Assembly (NCBI RefSeq): GCF_012927405.1
Contig: NZ_JABBGM010000007.1
Span: 104,389-168,388 of the forward strand
Direction: 5' to 3'
DNA: 64,000 bases
DNA from: Novosphingobium olei
Lineage (GTDB): Bacteria; Pseudomonadota; Alphaproteobacteria; Sphingomonadales; Sphingomonadaceae
Shown piece by piece: positions 9,044 to 18,005 of the stretch. Under the pieces are notes generated by a model. That model did no database searches and had not been told where the DNA came from. It worked only from the letters and a program-made list of their open reading frames with translations. Made by a program: the position numbers and the translations under genes. Position 1 is the stretch's first letter, and each line of letters starts with the position of its first letter.

Positions 9044-10423
9044 TCAGTCTTGCGGCTCGGCTTGCTTCGCCGACAGACGTTCAGGCCAGAAATTACGGTT
9101 GGTCCACATTGCATCCCAGGTATCGTCATTGGCCCGGATGGCGGCCCAATCTGGCGCATCGAGCATTTCTTGCCAGAAACGATAAAAGCCTCGATACGAG
9201 GTTTCGCCGATGAAGCTGACCCCGACAATTCCTGGATAGACGGGGTGCGGCCCTTCGCGGTCCTTGCCCATGCTCGAATTCATCCGCCCCTTGCGGGTGA
9301 TGATACCGTTGTTGTTGTAGGTGGCCGACGACATGTTTTCGCCATCGTCGCTTTCGAGCGTTCCCGCCGTACCAAATGAACGGATCGCTTCGCGCTGGAT
9401 CGACCGCTTAGTTTCGGTGTCGGCATTCTTCGGTACCATGGTATAGGTCCAGACCTCGATTTCATGCGGCCCGCGCGGATGCCAGATCTTGAAGGTGTTG
9501 GTTCCGTAGAGGAACGAACAGTTTGGGAAGATCGACGTATTCCAGTGACCGACATAGAGCCGTTCGCGCTCCGGCCCGAATTTTTCGCGAATTCCGCCCC
9601 GCGTCTCCTCGAGATATTTGACGTACCCGTCGCGCTTGACGTGGATCGCAGTCGCCGCGTTATCGATCAGGCCAAACCCGTGGCCATGCCGCATGGTGAA
9701 TTGCAGACCAAGGTCGTCAAACGGCATGTCGGCGCGATTGCCCGACAGGCCAGCCAGCTCGCCCCCGATCATCTGGAGAGCGGCGGCATGCGTCCAGCCC
9801 ACGTGATACCCATCGCCGACGAAGTTCTCGGTCGGGACTTTCCAATTGCAGGCGAGGGTGCTCTTCAACGGCGGCCCGAGCAGTTCCAGACCACCGTCCG
9901 GACCGTCCCAGATCGTATCGAGGTACCAGCAGAAGTCCCCCAAATAGTCCTCAAGCGAGGGCGCTTCGGGATCATGGCAGCCGAAGATGAAGCCCTTGTA
10001 AGTTTCGACCCGGATCGGCGCGAGCCCCAGCTTGGATTTGTCGAGATCGCTGTGATAGCACCGCTCTTCCATCGGAACATCGACGAGCGAACCATCCTGA
10101 CCGAAAACCCAACCATGATAATTGCACACGAACGCCTTGGCGCTGCCGCTGTCGGCATGACAGATCTGGTTGCCGCGGTGAGTGCAGGAATTGATGAACG
10201 CCTTCAGCGAACCGTCCGGCTGCCGCGACAAGATGACACGGTCTTCTGCCATGTACGTCGTAATGAAGTCGCCCGGTTTGGGAACTAGCGAATCATGTCC
10301 GAGCATGAGCCAGCATCGCGAGAATATCCGCTCCAGCTCCAGCTGATAGACGTCCTGATCCCAGAACACCCGGCGAGACTGGCTCGCGTTGGCATTATCG
10401 ACGAGTGCCGCCGATCCATTCAT
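9044..10423 (-). CDS. Aromatic-ring-hydroxylating dioxygenase, alpha subunit (Rieske type)
   Basis: 459 residues. The Rieske [2Fe-2S] ligands are C80 and H82 (SCTHRGNQIC) and C100 and H103 (CNYHGW). The mononuclear iron site follows in NFVGDGYHVGWTH with H207 and H212, and D204 as the bridging aspartate. With the beta subunit it forms the terminal oxygenase that adds O2 to an aromatic ring or carboxylate. The ferredoxin and reductase it needs are not in the window, so they must come from elsewhere. Start ATG 10423 follows GGGAGCG. It is the first gene of the nine-gene minus-strand operon. The substrate is not deducible. Confidence 0.95.
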   Translation of the reverse strand: MNGSAALVDNANASQSRRVFWDQDVYQLELERIFSRCWLMLGHDSLVPKPGDFITTYMAEDRVILSRQPDGSLKAFINSCTHRGNQICHADSGSAKAFVCNYHGWVFGQDGSLVDVPMEERCYHSDLDKSKLGLAPIRVETYKGFIFGCHDPEAPSLEDYLGDFCWYLDTIWDGPDGGLELLGPPLKSTLACNWKVPTENFVGDGYHVGWTHAAALQMIGGELAGLSGNRADMPFDDLGLQFTMRHGHGFGLIDNAATAIHVKRDGYVKYLEETRGGIREKFGPERERLYVGHWNTSIFPNCSFLYGTNTFKIWHPRGPHEIEVWTYTMVPKNADTETKRSIQREAIRSFGTAGTLESDDGENMSSATYNNNGIITRKGRMNSSMGKDREGPHPVYPGIVGVSFIGETSYRGFYRFWQEMLDAPDWAAIRANDDTWDAMWTNRNFWPERLSAKQAEPQD

Positions 10424-10478
10424 CGCATCGCTCCCATGCTTTTTGTTCCGAGTGCTGCATAGTCGATTCGTGCTATAC

Positions 10479-10502
10479 ATGCAACGCGATGCACCATATG
10501 CA
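10479..10502. promoter_or_regulatory. Three phased ATGCA repeats between the dioxygenase operon and the EamA gene
   Basis: ATGCA occurs at 10479-10483, 10489-10493 and 10498-10502, spaced 10 and 9 bases, close to one helical turn each. They lie between the divergent dioxygenase operon and transporter gene and could be a regulator site. Two of the three contain the candidate ATG codons of the transporter gene, so chance is possible. Confidence 0.25.
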
Positions 10503-11490
10503 AAACCTACCGTTGGCGCAAGGACGATTCTCAAGCCGCGTTTCTGGGGAGAATTTTAGGTTGCAAGATGCCGACCGCAACACGTCCAGCATCCTGGGTC
10601 TTGTGTCCAGGCTCTGGCAATCACCAGCCCTGTTGCTGTGTCTGGCCTCGTTCTTTTGGGCCCTGAATCCGATCGTCGGGCGGGCGGCCAAGGACTTGCT
10701 CTCACCCGTGACGCTGGCGTTCTGGCGGTGGGTGGTGGCGCTGGTCTTCGTGCTCCCGTTCGCTTGGCGACACCTCCGCGACGACCTGTCCGCCATTGTC
10801 GGCGGCTGGCGGTTCCTTGGGCTCCTCGGGGCCTTAGGAGTGGGGCTGTTTTCCTTTCTCGTCTATCAAAGCTTGCAGTTCACCACCGCGACCAACAATC
10901 TTCTATTGCAATCGACCATGCCGGTGATGACCCTGCTCATGCCAGTTGTGCTGTTTCGGGAGAGGGTGCACCCGATCCTTCTCGTTTGCGCACTCCTTTC
11001 GATCACCGGAATCGCGTGGATCATGACCAAGGGGCATCCCGACTATCTGCGCTGGGATGCGCTGAACCGAGGCGATCTGCTCGCCATCATTGCGGTTTTT
11101 CTCTATTCCGCCTATGCTACCTTCCTGCGCCGCGCACCGGCGATGCACCACCTCAGTTTGCTGGTTGTCCTGTTCGGGGTAGGGATCGCGGCTTTGAGTG
11201 TGCCCTATGCCTGGCACCTCTGGTGGGCTGGCCTGACCGTGGCTTCACCCGCGGCGCTCGCATCCCTGCTCTATGTCGGGATATTTCCTTCGCTGCTGTC
11301 CTACGCGCTGTTCAATCGCGCGGTCGCCTTGGTCGGCTCGGGCCGTGCGGGGGTCTACATGAACCTGCCATCAGTGTTCGGGGTCCTGATGGCCGTACCA
11401 CTGCTTGGAGAACGGTTCGCAAAATACCACCTGATCGGTTCGCTGTTGGTGGTTGCATCAATCCTGTTGTCGCGTCGGGTCAAGACATAA
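10489..11490 (+). CDS. EamA/DMT family transporter
   Basis: About 333 residues with ten predicted membrane segments in two EamA repeats: ASFFWALNPIVGRAAKDLLSP at the first helix, NNLLLQSTMPVMTLLMPVVLFRERV near the end of the first repeat, and GVYMNLPSVFGVLMAVPLLGER near the end of the second. The GER/RER pattern before the last helix of each half is typical. It probably exports or imports a small metabolite at the inner membrane; placement divergent from the dioxygenase operon suggests a pathway substrate or product. The start is uncertain: ATG 10489 or 10498, neither with a good ribosome site. Confidence 0.85.
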   Translation: MHHMQNLPLAQGRFSSRVSGENFRLQDADRNTSSILGLVSRLWQSPALLLCLASFFWALNPIVGRAAKDLLSPVTLAFWRWVVALVFVLPFAWRHLRDDLSAIVGGWRFLGLLGALGVGLFSFLVYQSLQFTTATNNLLLQSTMPVMTLLMPVVLFRERVHPILLVCALLSITGIAWIMTKGHPDYLRWDALNRGDLLAIIAVFLYSAYATFLRRAPAMHHLSLLVVLFGVGIAALSVPYAWHLWWAGLTVASPAALASLLYVGIFPSLLSYALFNRAVALVGSGRAGVYMNLPSVFGVLMAVPLLGERFAKYHLIGSLLVVASILLSRRVKT

Positions 11491-11552
11491 GGCCAATGAA
11501 GTTCTGGAGCCGACAGAGCCAGATCTGCCTCCTGGTTGCCGGTCAGTCTTCT

Positions 11553-13082
11553 TTAGTGGCCCATCGTAATGCCGCCTGATTTCGACGGTCGTGGGGCAAG
11601 CCAGATCAGGGCGGCGGCAAAAAGCAGAACGGCTGTGGTCGCCCAGAAGGTATGAATAAGCGCCAGCGTTGTCGCCTCCAGCTCAACCATGTTGCTGAGC
11701 ACTTGCCTTATCTGTTCAGAAGGGAAGCCGAGGCTGGAAAGGCTTGCCTGCGCCGCTTCCGGCTGCAGGACCGCCACCGCATCGCTGCGCGCGATGCGCT
11801 GAGTATCACCCCAATAAGACAGAGTGATGGAAGTCGCTACGGCGGTGGCGATGGTTCGCATGAAGCTTTGCAGGCCGGCGGCCGATGCCACCTCGTTTTC
11901 CTTAACCGTATTGAGCGTCAGGGTCATGAGAGGAAGCATCATGAAGGGAGTGCCCAGCCCCTGAACGAACTGCGGAATGCTGAGGGTCCAGAAATCGGAG
12001 TCTGTTGTCCAGGTTGTGCGCACGAGCGTCATCGCCGCAATCCAGGTAACGCCGCACGAAACAAGGAAACGCAGGTCGAGGCGGCTCATCAGGAAAGCCA
12101 CCAGCGGAACGGTGATCAGTCCGCCCATGGCCGAAAACGAAGAGGACAAGCCGGCTGCTGTCGCAGGAAATCCGAGCCAGGCTTGCTGCCACTGGGGGAC
12201 AACGACAAACGCCGCGAAGTATCCGGCAAATGCGAGCGACAGAACAGTCAGGCTGACGCTGAAGCCACGGTGCCGCAGAACTCGCAAATCGACGATCGGG
12301 TGATCCTCGCCCAACTCCCAGATAATGAAAACGATAAAACCCACAGCAGAGGTGATCGTTAGCGCCACGATCATCGGGTCGGCGAACCAGTCGTGGTTAC
12401 GGCCAAGGTCAAGCACGATCTGGAGGCAGCCGACCCAAAGCACCAGCAAGGCAAGGCCGACATAGTCGATCGGCAGGATCTGCCGCTCGGTCTCGATCGG
12501 CCTGAGCAGCGCGAAACCAACCACGATGCACAGGATGGCGACGGGCACATTGATCAGGAATATCCAATGCCAGGAATAATTTTCTGTGAGATAGCCACCG
12601 ATCATCGGACCAAGAGCAGGTCCCATCAGCAGTGTAACAGCCCATAGTCCCATCGCCATATTGCGCTTCTCGGGCGGGAACACGCTGAGCAGCAAGGTTT
12701 GCGACATGGGCATCAGGAAGGCGCCGAAAATTCCCTGTCCGATACGACTGGCGACCAGCATGCCCATCGTGACTGAGATCCCGCACAGGAATGAGCAGAT
12801 CCCGAACCCGACCATGCTGAACAGGAAGGTGCGTACCGATCCGAAGCGTCCGGCGACCCATCCGGTCAAGGGAACGCAGATCGCCTCGGCGACCGCGTAG
12901 GAGGTGATGACCCATGCGCCTTGTTCAAGCGTGATGCCCAGATTGCCCGCGATATGCGGGATCGAGACATTGGCGATGCTCAGGTCGAGAATGACCATGA
13001 AATTGGCAAGGGCAAGCACGAGCCCGGCAACAAGCTGCCGGGACGGGGCTATTCCTGCGCCTGATGAAGCGGTCTCGCTCAT
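11553..13082 (-). CDS. DHA2 family MFS efflux pump (EmrB/QacA type)
   Basis: 509 residues with fourteen hydrophobic segments. ILDLSIANVSIPHIAGNLG is the helix-1 motif of DHA2 pumps, GWVAGRFGSVRTF the loop 2-3 motif, and LLMGPALGPMIGGYL the antiporter motif C of helix 5. It works with an HlyD-type adaptor and an outer-membrane channel, both encoded directly upstream (6-base gap to the adaptor gene), to export amphiphilic compounds across both membranes by proton exchange. It is the last gene of the operon starting at 16972. Convergent with the EamA gene across 62 bases, in which I see no clear terminator. Confidence 0.93.
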   Translation of the reverse strand: MSETASSGAGIAPSRQLVAGLVLALANFMVILDLSIANVSIPHIAGNLGITLEQGAWVITSYAVAEAICVPLTGWVAGRFGSVRTFLFSMVGFGICSFLCGISVTMGMLVASRIGQGIFGAFLMPMSQTLLLSVFPPEKRNMAMGLWAVTLLMGPALGPMIGGYLTENYSWHWIFLINVPVAILCIVVGFALLRPIETERQILPIDYVGLALLVLWVGCLQIVLDLGRNHDWFADPMIVALTITSAVGFIVFIIWELGEDHPIVDLRVLRHRGFSVSLTVLSLAFAGYFAAFVVVPQWQQAWLGFPATAAGLSSSFSAMGGLITVPLVAFLMSRLDLRFLVSCGVTWIAAMTLVRTTWTTDSDFWTLSIPQFVQGLGTPFMMLPLMTLTLNTVKENEVASAAGLQSFMRTIATAVATSITLSYWGDTQRIARSDAVAVLQPEAAQASLSSLGFPSEQIRQVLSNMVELEATTLALIHTFWATTAVLLFAAALIWLAPRPSKSGGITMGH

Positions 13083-13088
13083 CTGGTT

Positions 13089-14234
13089 TCACTCACCGGA
13101 AACATCGATCTCGACTTCCATCGACAGCCCGACGCGCAACGGGTGCTTGCGCAGTTCGGCAGGATCAAGCTCGATCCGCACCGGCAGGCGCTGGACAGTC
13201 TTGATCCAGTTGCCGGTGGCGTTCTGGGCGGGGATGATTGCCATCGACGATCCCGTACCGCCGGCCAGCCCGGTGACCTTGCCGTGGTAGACGACATCGC
13301 CGCCATAAAGATCCGACTTGAGGGTTACAGCCATGCCAGGACGGACACGGCCGAGTTGGCCTTCCTTGAAGTTGGCATCGACGTAGAGCTTGTCGATCGG
13401 GACGATGGTCATGATAGTCTGACCGGGGCTCAGGCGCTGTCCCACCTGAATCTGCAGGCGGCTCACCACCCCGGAAACCGGCGCGCGAATTTCGGTACGC
13501 TGGAGGTCGAGCAAGGCGGCATCGAGCCGGGCCTTGGCCGCCTGAACCGCTGGGTCGGTATCTACGCTGGAGCCGCGCACCAGGGCGTCGTTGGCGGCAA
13601 GTTGCCCTTGCGCGACCCGTCGGGCCGAAGTGACTTCGGAGATGCCCCCGCGGGCCGCCTCGAGCGCCGCGTTGGCGGAGGCGTAGGCCTTGCGCGCCTG
13701 GGTCAGTTCCTCACCCGAGATCGCGCCGCTGGCAATGACGGCCTCACGGCGCCGCAAGTCGATCCGCGCCTTGTCGAACTCGGACTCTGCAGTGCGAAGT
13801 CGCGCCCGGGCCTGTACGAGACCGGCGCTTGAGGTGTCGATCTGGGCCGACAGCGCGCTGTTGGTCGCGACAGCCTGCCCGAATTTGCGGCGGGCGGCGG
13901 CAAGATCGGCTTCGGCCTGCGCGACGGCGATTTTGGCGTTGGCCTGGTCGAGCCGGACCAGGACATCACCCGCCTTCACCTGCTGCGTATCTTCGACCAG
14001 CACCTCGATGGCCGATCCGGCAATCAGCGGCGTGACCTGCGCCATTCGCGCATTTACGTAGGCGTTGTCGGTGCTGACATAGTTGCGGGCGACCAGCACG
14101 TACCAGGCACCCCATGCGAGAGCCACCACTGCGAGCACGATGGCCAGGCGCTTGAGCCACATCGTCCGGCGTGCCTTGCGAAAGGCGGACAGTTCCGGAT
14201 CGACTTCGGCAGCTTGTGTCGCAGTATCGCTCAT
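13089..14234 (-). CDS. HlyD/EmrA family membrane-fusion (periplasmic adaptor) protein
   Basis: 381 residues. One N-terminal membrane anchor (LAIVLAVVALAWGAWYVLVA, about 31-50) is followed by NAYVNARMAQVTPLIAGSAIEVLV and AGDVLVRLDQAN, the first half of the lipoyl-like domain. A long alanine-rich coiled coil follows (about 95-225), then the second lipoyl half (RAPVSGVVSRLQIQVGQRLSPGQ) and a beta barrel. It links the DHA2 pump with the outer-membrane channel. Its start overlaps the stop of the channel gene (ATGA), which supports translational coupling. Confidence 0.93.
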   Translation of the reverse strand: MSDTATQAAEVDPELSAFRKARRTMWLKRLAIVLAVVALAWGAWYVLVARNYVSTDNAYVNARMAQVTPLIAGSAIEVLVEDTQQVKAGDVLVRLDQANAKIAVAQAEADLAAARRKFGQAVATNSALSAQIDTSSAGLVQARARLRTAESEFDKARIDLRRREAVIASGAISGEELTQARKAYASANAALEAARGGISEVTSARRVAQGQLAANDALVRGSSVDTDPAVQAAKARLDAALLDLQRTEIRAPVSGVVSRLQIQVGQRLSPGQTIMTIVPIDKLYVDANFKEGQLGRVRPGMAVTLKSDLYGGDVVYHGKVTGLAGGTGSSMAIIPAQNATGNWIKTVQRLPVRIELDPAELRKHPLRVGLSMEVEIDVSGE

Positions 14235-15682
14235 TGCTCGGTCTGTCCTGATGGTTGGGTAGTGCCCGCGTCGAACCCGCCGCCCAGTGCACGGATCATC
14301 GCCAGCGTCGCGCCGCGTTCGTATGTCTCAAGGCCGATGACCGCGACGCGTAGGTCCTGCACACCGCGTTCGCTGGCGAGGACGTCGAGGTAACTGGCAA
14401 GCCCGGCCTCGTAGCGTGTGCGCACCAGACCTAGCGCTTCCTCGCTTGCGGCCAGCGCCGTGCGGGTTGCGCCAAGCCGCTTGTCCGCTGCGTCGCGCTG
14501 GGTCACCGCGTCGGCAGCCTGCTGGTACGCGGTGACAACGGTCTGGTTGTAGTTTGCGACGGCCTCGTCATAGGCGGCCTCGGCACTGCCATATTGCGCT
14601 TTGAGCGCGCCGCCCTGAAAGATCGGCAGGCTGATGGCCGGACCGACGCTTCCGAACAAGGAGCCGGAAGCGACGAGATTGCCGAGACCGAGCGCCTGAA
14701 GGCCAATCAGCGCCCTGAGGTTGATCGACGGGAAGAACCCGGCCCGCGTCACTTTGACGCGGCTCGCCGCCGCTTCCACGCGCTCGCGCGCGGCGACGAT
14801 ATCGGGCCGCCTGCCAAGCAGGTCGGTGGTGACACCGGCGGGAACCCCGCCGGGTGTCGAGGGTGCAAGCGGCGGACGGGTAATCGACGTTCCCCGATCC
14901 GGGCCAGCACCCAGGAGCGCGGCGAGCTGGTTGCGGCGGATGCCGATGTTCTCATAGACGGCTGCCAGATCCTGCTCCGCCAGGGCCACTTCGGCATCGG
15001 CGCTGCGCAGGCTGGCGAGGTTGTCGAGCCCGTTGCGCTGGCGCTGGGCGACAAGATCGCGCATCGAGCGGCGGTTGGCGAGCGTGGCCGCTGCATTGTC
15101 GCGCTCGCGGTAATGGCGCCCGAGCTCTGCGTAGGCGGCGGTTATCGCGACCGAGAGCACGAGGCGAGCCTGCGCCGCATCGACAACCGCCGCGCGGGCT
15201 TCCGACGTTGCGGCAGCATAGGCGGCTCGATTGCGCCCCCACAGGTCGAGGTCGAAGCCGAAGCTGAGCGAGGTCTGCCCGTAATCCTTCCACCCATCGG
15301 GCAGGAACTGCGCGGGGATACCGTTGTTGCCGCTCTGGCGGCGCAGACCGCCTTCGGCCTCGGCACCGATCGAGGGGAGCCGTGCGGCTCCGACGCGCTG
15401 CGCCTCGGCTTCGGCGCGCCTGACCCGCGCCACCGCCACCGCCACCTGCGGCGAATTGGAAAGGCCCTCCTCGATCAGCGCGGTCAGTTGCGGATCGCCC
15501 GCCAGGCGCCACCATTGGTCTGGCGGCCAGGCCGTATTGCCGCGCGCGGCCAAGGTCTGCGCAGCCTCGATTGTGGCGGCGGTTTCCATGACCGGACGAA
15601 CTCCGGCGTCGGGGACCGCAACGCAACCCGCCAGCGCAAGCACTGCCAAGGCTCCCGGAGCAGCTAAGGGCTTAGCCGACAT
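14231..15682 (-). CDS. NodT-family outer-membrane efflux lipoprotein (TolC-like)
   Basis: 483 residues. It starts MSAKPLAAPGALAVLALAGC, a lipoprotein signal whose lipobox LAGC places the lipidated cysteine at residue 20. Two OEP repeats follow: PDQWWRLAGDPQLTALIEEGLSNSP at the start, RRPDIVAARERVEAA in the middle and a long helical end. The NodT family makes trimeric outer-membrane tunnels for RND or MFS pumps. The gene begins inside the end of the thioesterase gene (11-base overlap), so ATG 15682 is preferred over a longer frame. Confidence 0.92.
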   Translation of the reverse strand: MSAKPLAAPGALAVLALAGCVAVPDAGVRPVMETAATIEAAQTLAARGNTAWPPDQWWRLAGDPQLTALIEEGLSNSPQVAVAVARVRRAEAEAQRVGAARLPSIGAEAEGGLRRQSGNNGIPAQFLPDGWKDYGQTSLSFGFDLDLWGRNRAAYAAATSEARAAVVDAAQARLVLSVAITAAYAELGRHYRERDNAAATLANRRSMRDLVAQRQRNGLDNLASLRSADAEVALAEQDLAAVYENIGIRRNQLAALLGAGPDRGTSITRPPLAPSTPGGVPAGVTTDLLGRRPDIVAARERVEAAASRVKVTRAGFFPSINLRALIGLQALGLGNLVASGSLFGSVGPAISLPIFQGGALKAQYGSAEAAYDEAVANYNQTVVTAYQQAADAVTQRDAADKRLGATRTALAASEEALGLVRTRYEAGLASYLDVLASERGVQDLRVAVIGLETYERGATLAMIRALGGGFDAGTTQPSGQTEQ

Positions 15683-16085
15683 AGGCACCCCGTCCGCTGG
15701 CCAGCAGCCTGCCCTCGGCATCTTCGATCCGGGTTTCGGCAACGCTCAATTGCTTGCCCAGCTTGACCACCCGCCCGATCGCGCGCAGCGGCCCCGAAGT
15801 GGCGGGTCGGTGGAAATCGACCCGCATGTCAGCCGTCGCACGCGCCGATCCGCCGAGCGCGTTGATGGTGTAAAGCCCGGTCAGGTCGATCAGCGCCGAG
15901 AGGACACCGCCATGGGCCGATCCGATCATCGGGTTGGAGACGATTTCCTCGCGCCACGGCATCTCGAGGATCAGCGCCTCGTCTGTCAGTTCGGCGATAT
16001 CCAGCCCCAGCCATTGGTGGAACGGCGCGATGAGCAGCATCGCACGGAGCTGTTCGAGGTCGACCTTCGCTGCAGGTTCACTCAT
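15672..16085 (-). CDS. PaaI-family hotdog thioesterase
   Basis: 137 residues of the hotdog fold. HQWLGLDIAEL near residue 24, IVSNPMIGSAHGGVLSALIDLTGLYTIN (with the HGG and D motif of the PaaI group) and ADMRVDFHRPA give the family. It hydrolyses acyl-CoA or aryl-CoA thioesters in the cytoplasm. It shares an ATGA overlap with the preceding hydrolase gene. Presence in an efflux operon suggests that the pump substrate is released or modified by thioester and ester hydrolysis before export (inference). Confidence 0.88.
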   Translation of the reverse strand: MSEPAAKVDLEQLRAMLLIAPFHQWLGLDIAELTDEALILEMPWREEIVSNPMIGSAHGGVLSALIDLTGLYTINALGGSARATADMRVDFHRPATSGPLRAIGRVVKLGKQLSVAETRIEDAEGRLLASGRGAYVG

Positions 16086-16972
16086 GCCGCGATCTCCGTT
16101 CCGTGTGTCCGCATCAGGAAGTCGAGGATCGCATCGCCAAAGGCGTCGTTCTGGTCGCCGACCACCATATGCGTCGCATCGGCGATGTCGCTGTAAGCGG
16201 CGTGGGGAACCAGCGCGCGGAAATGCGCGACGGCTTCGGGCGAGACCAGATCGCTCGATCCGCCCCGGATCAGGTGGACCGGCAGCGCAAGCCGCGCAGC
16301 GGCTTCGCCCAGTTCGCCGCGTCCATAGTCGCTGCCATCACCGCGCTCGGCGTTGCGACGCATGATACCATCGATGAAGGCCGGGTCCCAATGCCAGTAA
16401 TAGCGCCCATCGCTCTTCTGCCGCAGATAATGGGCGAGACCGGACGACGCCTTGCGGCTTGGGCGATGGGGGAGATATTCGGAGATCACCCGCGCCGCCT
16501 CGTCGGGCGAGGCAAAGCCTTCGCGCGCGTGCGCCGCCATGAAACCAACCACGCGCGTTACGCCGCCCGCCTCCATTTGCGGGGTGATGTCCACAAGGGT
16601 CAGCGAGGCGAAGCTGCCGGGGGCGACCTCACCTTCGGCCATGATCCCGGCCAGCCCGCCAAGCGATGCTCCGATCAGCGCGGGCTTGCGGTCGAGCGAC
16701 CCGGCGATGGCGACCAGATCGCCAGCGAAATCCACGATGTCATAGGCACCGTCATCGGCCCAGGCGCTGTCGCCATGACCGCGCAGGTCCAGCGCGATGG
16801 CGCGGAACCCATGTCTGGCCAGCATCGCCGTCACCTGCTTCCACGCCCGCTTGGTCTGCCCTCCACCGTGGGCGAGAAGTACCGGAAATCCTTGCTCAGG
16901 TCCTTCGGTAAGTGCGGCGATGGCATGACCGGAATGGCCGGAGAGTGTGACGTGCGGATTCGACATGCTCAT
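16082..16972 (-). CDS. Alpha/beta hydrolase
   Basis: 296 residues of the alpha/beta-hydrolase fold: oxyanion segment LLAHGGGQTKRAWKQV, LDLRGHGDSAW, nucleophile elbow IGASLGG (the serine), and a late ATHMVVGDQNDAF with the catalytic histidine. It is the first gene of the efflux operon and its ATG at 16972 lies inside a 19-bp palindrome, so translation could be leaderless or start at the second ATG (16966). Likely hydrolyses an ester, lactone or amide; substrate unknown. Confidence 0.9.
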   Translation of the reverse strand: MSMSNPHVTLSGHSGHAIAALTEGPEQGFPVLLAHGGGQTKRAWKQVTAMLARHGFRAIALDLRGHGDSAWADDGAYDIVDFAGDLVAIAGSLDRKPALIGASLGGLAGIMAEGEVAPGSFASLTLVDITPQMEAGGVTRVVGFMAAHAREGFASPDEAARVISEYLPHRPSRKASSGLAHYLRQKSDGRYYWHWDPAFIDGIMRRNAERGDGSDYGRGELGEAAARLALPVHLIRGGSSDLVSPEAVAHFRALVPHAAYSDIADATHMVVGDQNDAFGDAILDFLMRTHGTEIAA

Positions 16973-16999
16973 ATCTTACTGTAAGATATTTTACAGTAA
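16971..16999. promoter_or_regulatory. MarR-type operator palindrome between the efflux operon and its regulator
   Basis: ATATCTTACTGTAAGATAT (16971-16989) is a perfect palindrome apart from its centre base. A second element TTACAGTAA (16991-16999) is the reverse complement of TTACTGTAA (16976-16984). Size and AT-rich symmetry fit a MarR dimer site. It covers the hydrolase start codon and lies 42 bases before the MarR gene, so one bound regulator could repress both directions. Confidence 0.7.
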
Positions 17000-17040
17000 A
17001 GACTGTCCTTTTGAGCAATCGAAAGCTATGAGCGACGACC

Positions 17041-17487
17041 ATGGCGAAGACGTCCGACGAGCAAAGCTACCTTTCCGAAGCCGATGGGCTCGTGTTCCTG
17101 ATCGAGGAGGTGCCGCGCAAGCTCCGCCGCGTGTTCGATGCATCGACCGCGAAGTTCGGGCTAACCCGCACCCAATGGCGCGCACTCGCCTATATCTTCA
17201 GGACGCCCGGTCTGACCCAGACCGAACTCGCCAAATGCCTGGAGCTGGAGCGTGCAAGCGTTGGCCATGTCATAGACCAGCTCGAAAAGGCGGACTACGT
17301 CGAGCGCCGCGCTGTCGAAGGCAATCGCCGGGTGTGGACCTTGCATCTGCGCCCAAAAGCTATCGGTATCCTGCCCGCGCTTAGGGCGGAAGCCGATGTG
17401 GTCTACGAACGGTTGCTCGCTGGCATATCGGCTAATGACATTGCCACCTTCAAGCGACTCCTGGCCAGTATGTCCGCCAATCTGTAG
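17041..17487 (+). CDS. MarR family transcriptional regulator
   Basis: 148 residues. The winged helix-turn-helix is clear: LTRTQWRALAYIFRTPGLTQTELAKCLELERASVGHVIDQLEKADYVERRAV, followed by wing GNRRVWTLHLRPKA and C-terminal dimer helices. MarR proteins are dimeric repressors released by phenolic or other small ligands. It is divergent from the hydrolase-thioesterase-efflux operon, with the palindrome between, so control of that operon and of itself is the simple reading. The only in-frame upstream start near it is ATG 17041. Confidence 0.92.
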   Translation: MAKTSDEQSYLSEADGLVFLIEEVPRKLRRVFDASTAKFGLTRTQWRALAYIFRTPGLTQTELAKCLELERASVGHVIDQLEKADYVERRAVEGNRRVWTLHLRPKAIGILPALRAEADVVYERLLAGISANDIATFKRLLASMSANL

Positions 17488-17522
17488 TCTTGGCACCGAT
17501 CGCGTCTATCACAACTCGCGAG

Positions 17523-17991
17523 ACAGTGATCAGCCATCGATTGTCAACCGAACAGAGGATTTGCCCTTCCCTGTTGCCTTGGGGCTTTTCGTGGGATTTG
17601 TCCTGCCGATCGGGCAGATTGTCGTCGCGGACCTTCTCGCTGCTTCTGCTCGCGGGAACCCCTCGTTGCAGCGCTGGCGACGCTGGTCATAAATCCGTTC
17701 ACCTTTCCGCCGATCTACTATGCCGCGTTTCGCGTAGGCAACCATTTCCTTGGCTCATCTGGCGGGACCGGCGCAATGCCTGCAGCGGTGAATGACCTGT
17801 CGACATCGATGCTCAGCATGGTGATGGGGACCACGCTGCCCATAATCGCCGGTCTCCTCCTGTTTGCGACCGTTTCGGCCGCTGTCGGCTTTGGCGCGGT
17901 TCACCTCGCATGGCGGCCGCCGCTGGCGCGCCAATGGCGGTCTCGCCTCCTCCTCAGGCAAGCCGATCACCAATCTCGTAACGATGCATAA
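17523..17991 (+). pseudogene. DUF2062 membrane protein, frameshifted and 5'-truncated
   Basis: The first frame encodes PFPVALGLFVGFVLPIGQIVVADLLAASARGNP, then runs out of frame at about 17660. The next frame continues with LVAALATLVINPFTFPPIYYAAFRVGNHF and a second hydrophobic segment (MVMGTTLPIIAGLLLFATVSA). Together these are the DUF2062 core (ALGLFVG, NPFTFPP, YYAAFRVG). The family start is missing because the first frame runs back into the marR gene without a start. I call it a decayed gene with a single frameshift near 17660. Confidence 0.7.
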
Positions 17992-18005
17992 TCAGGCCAC
18001 CGACA

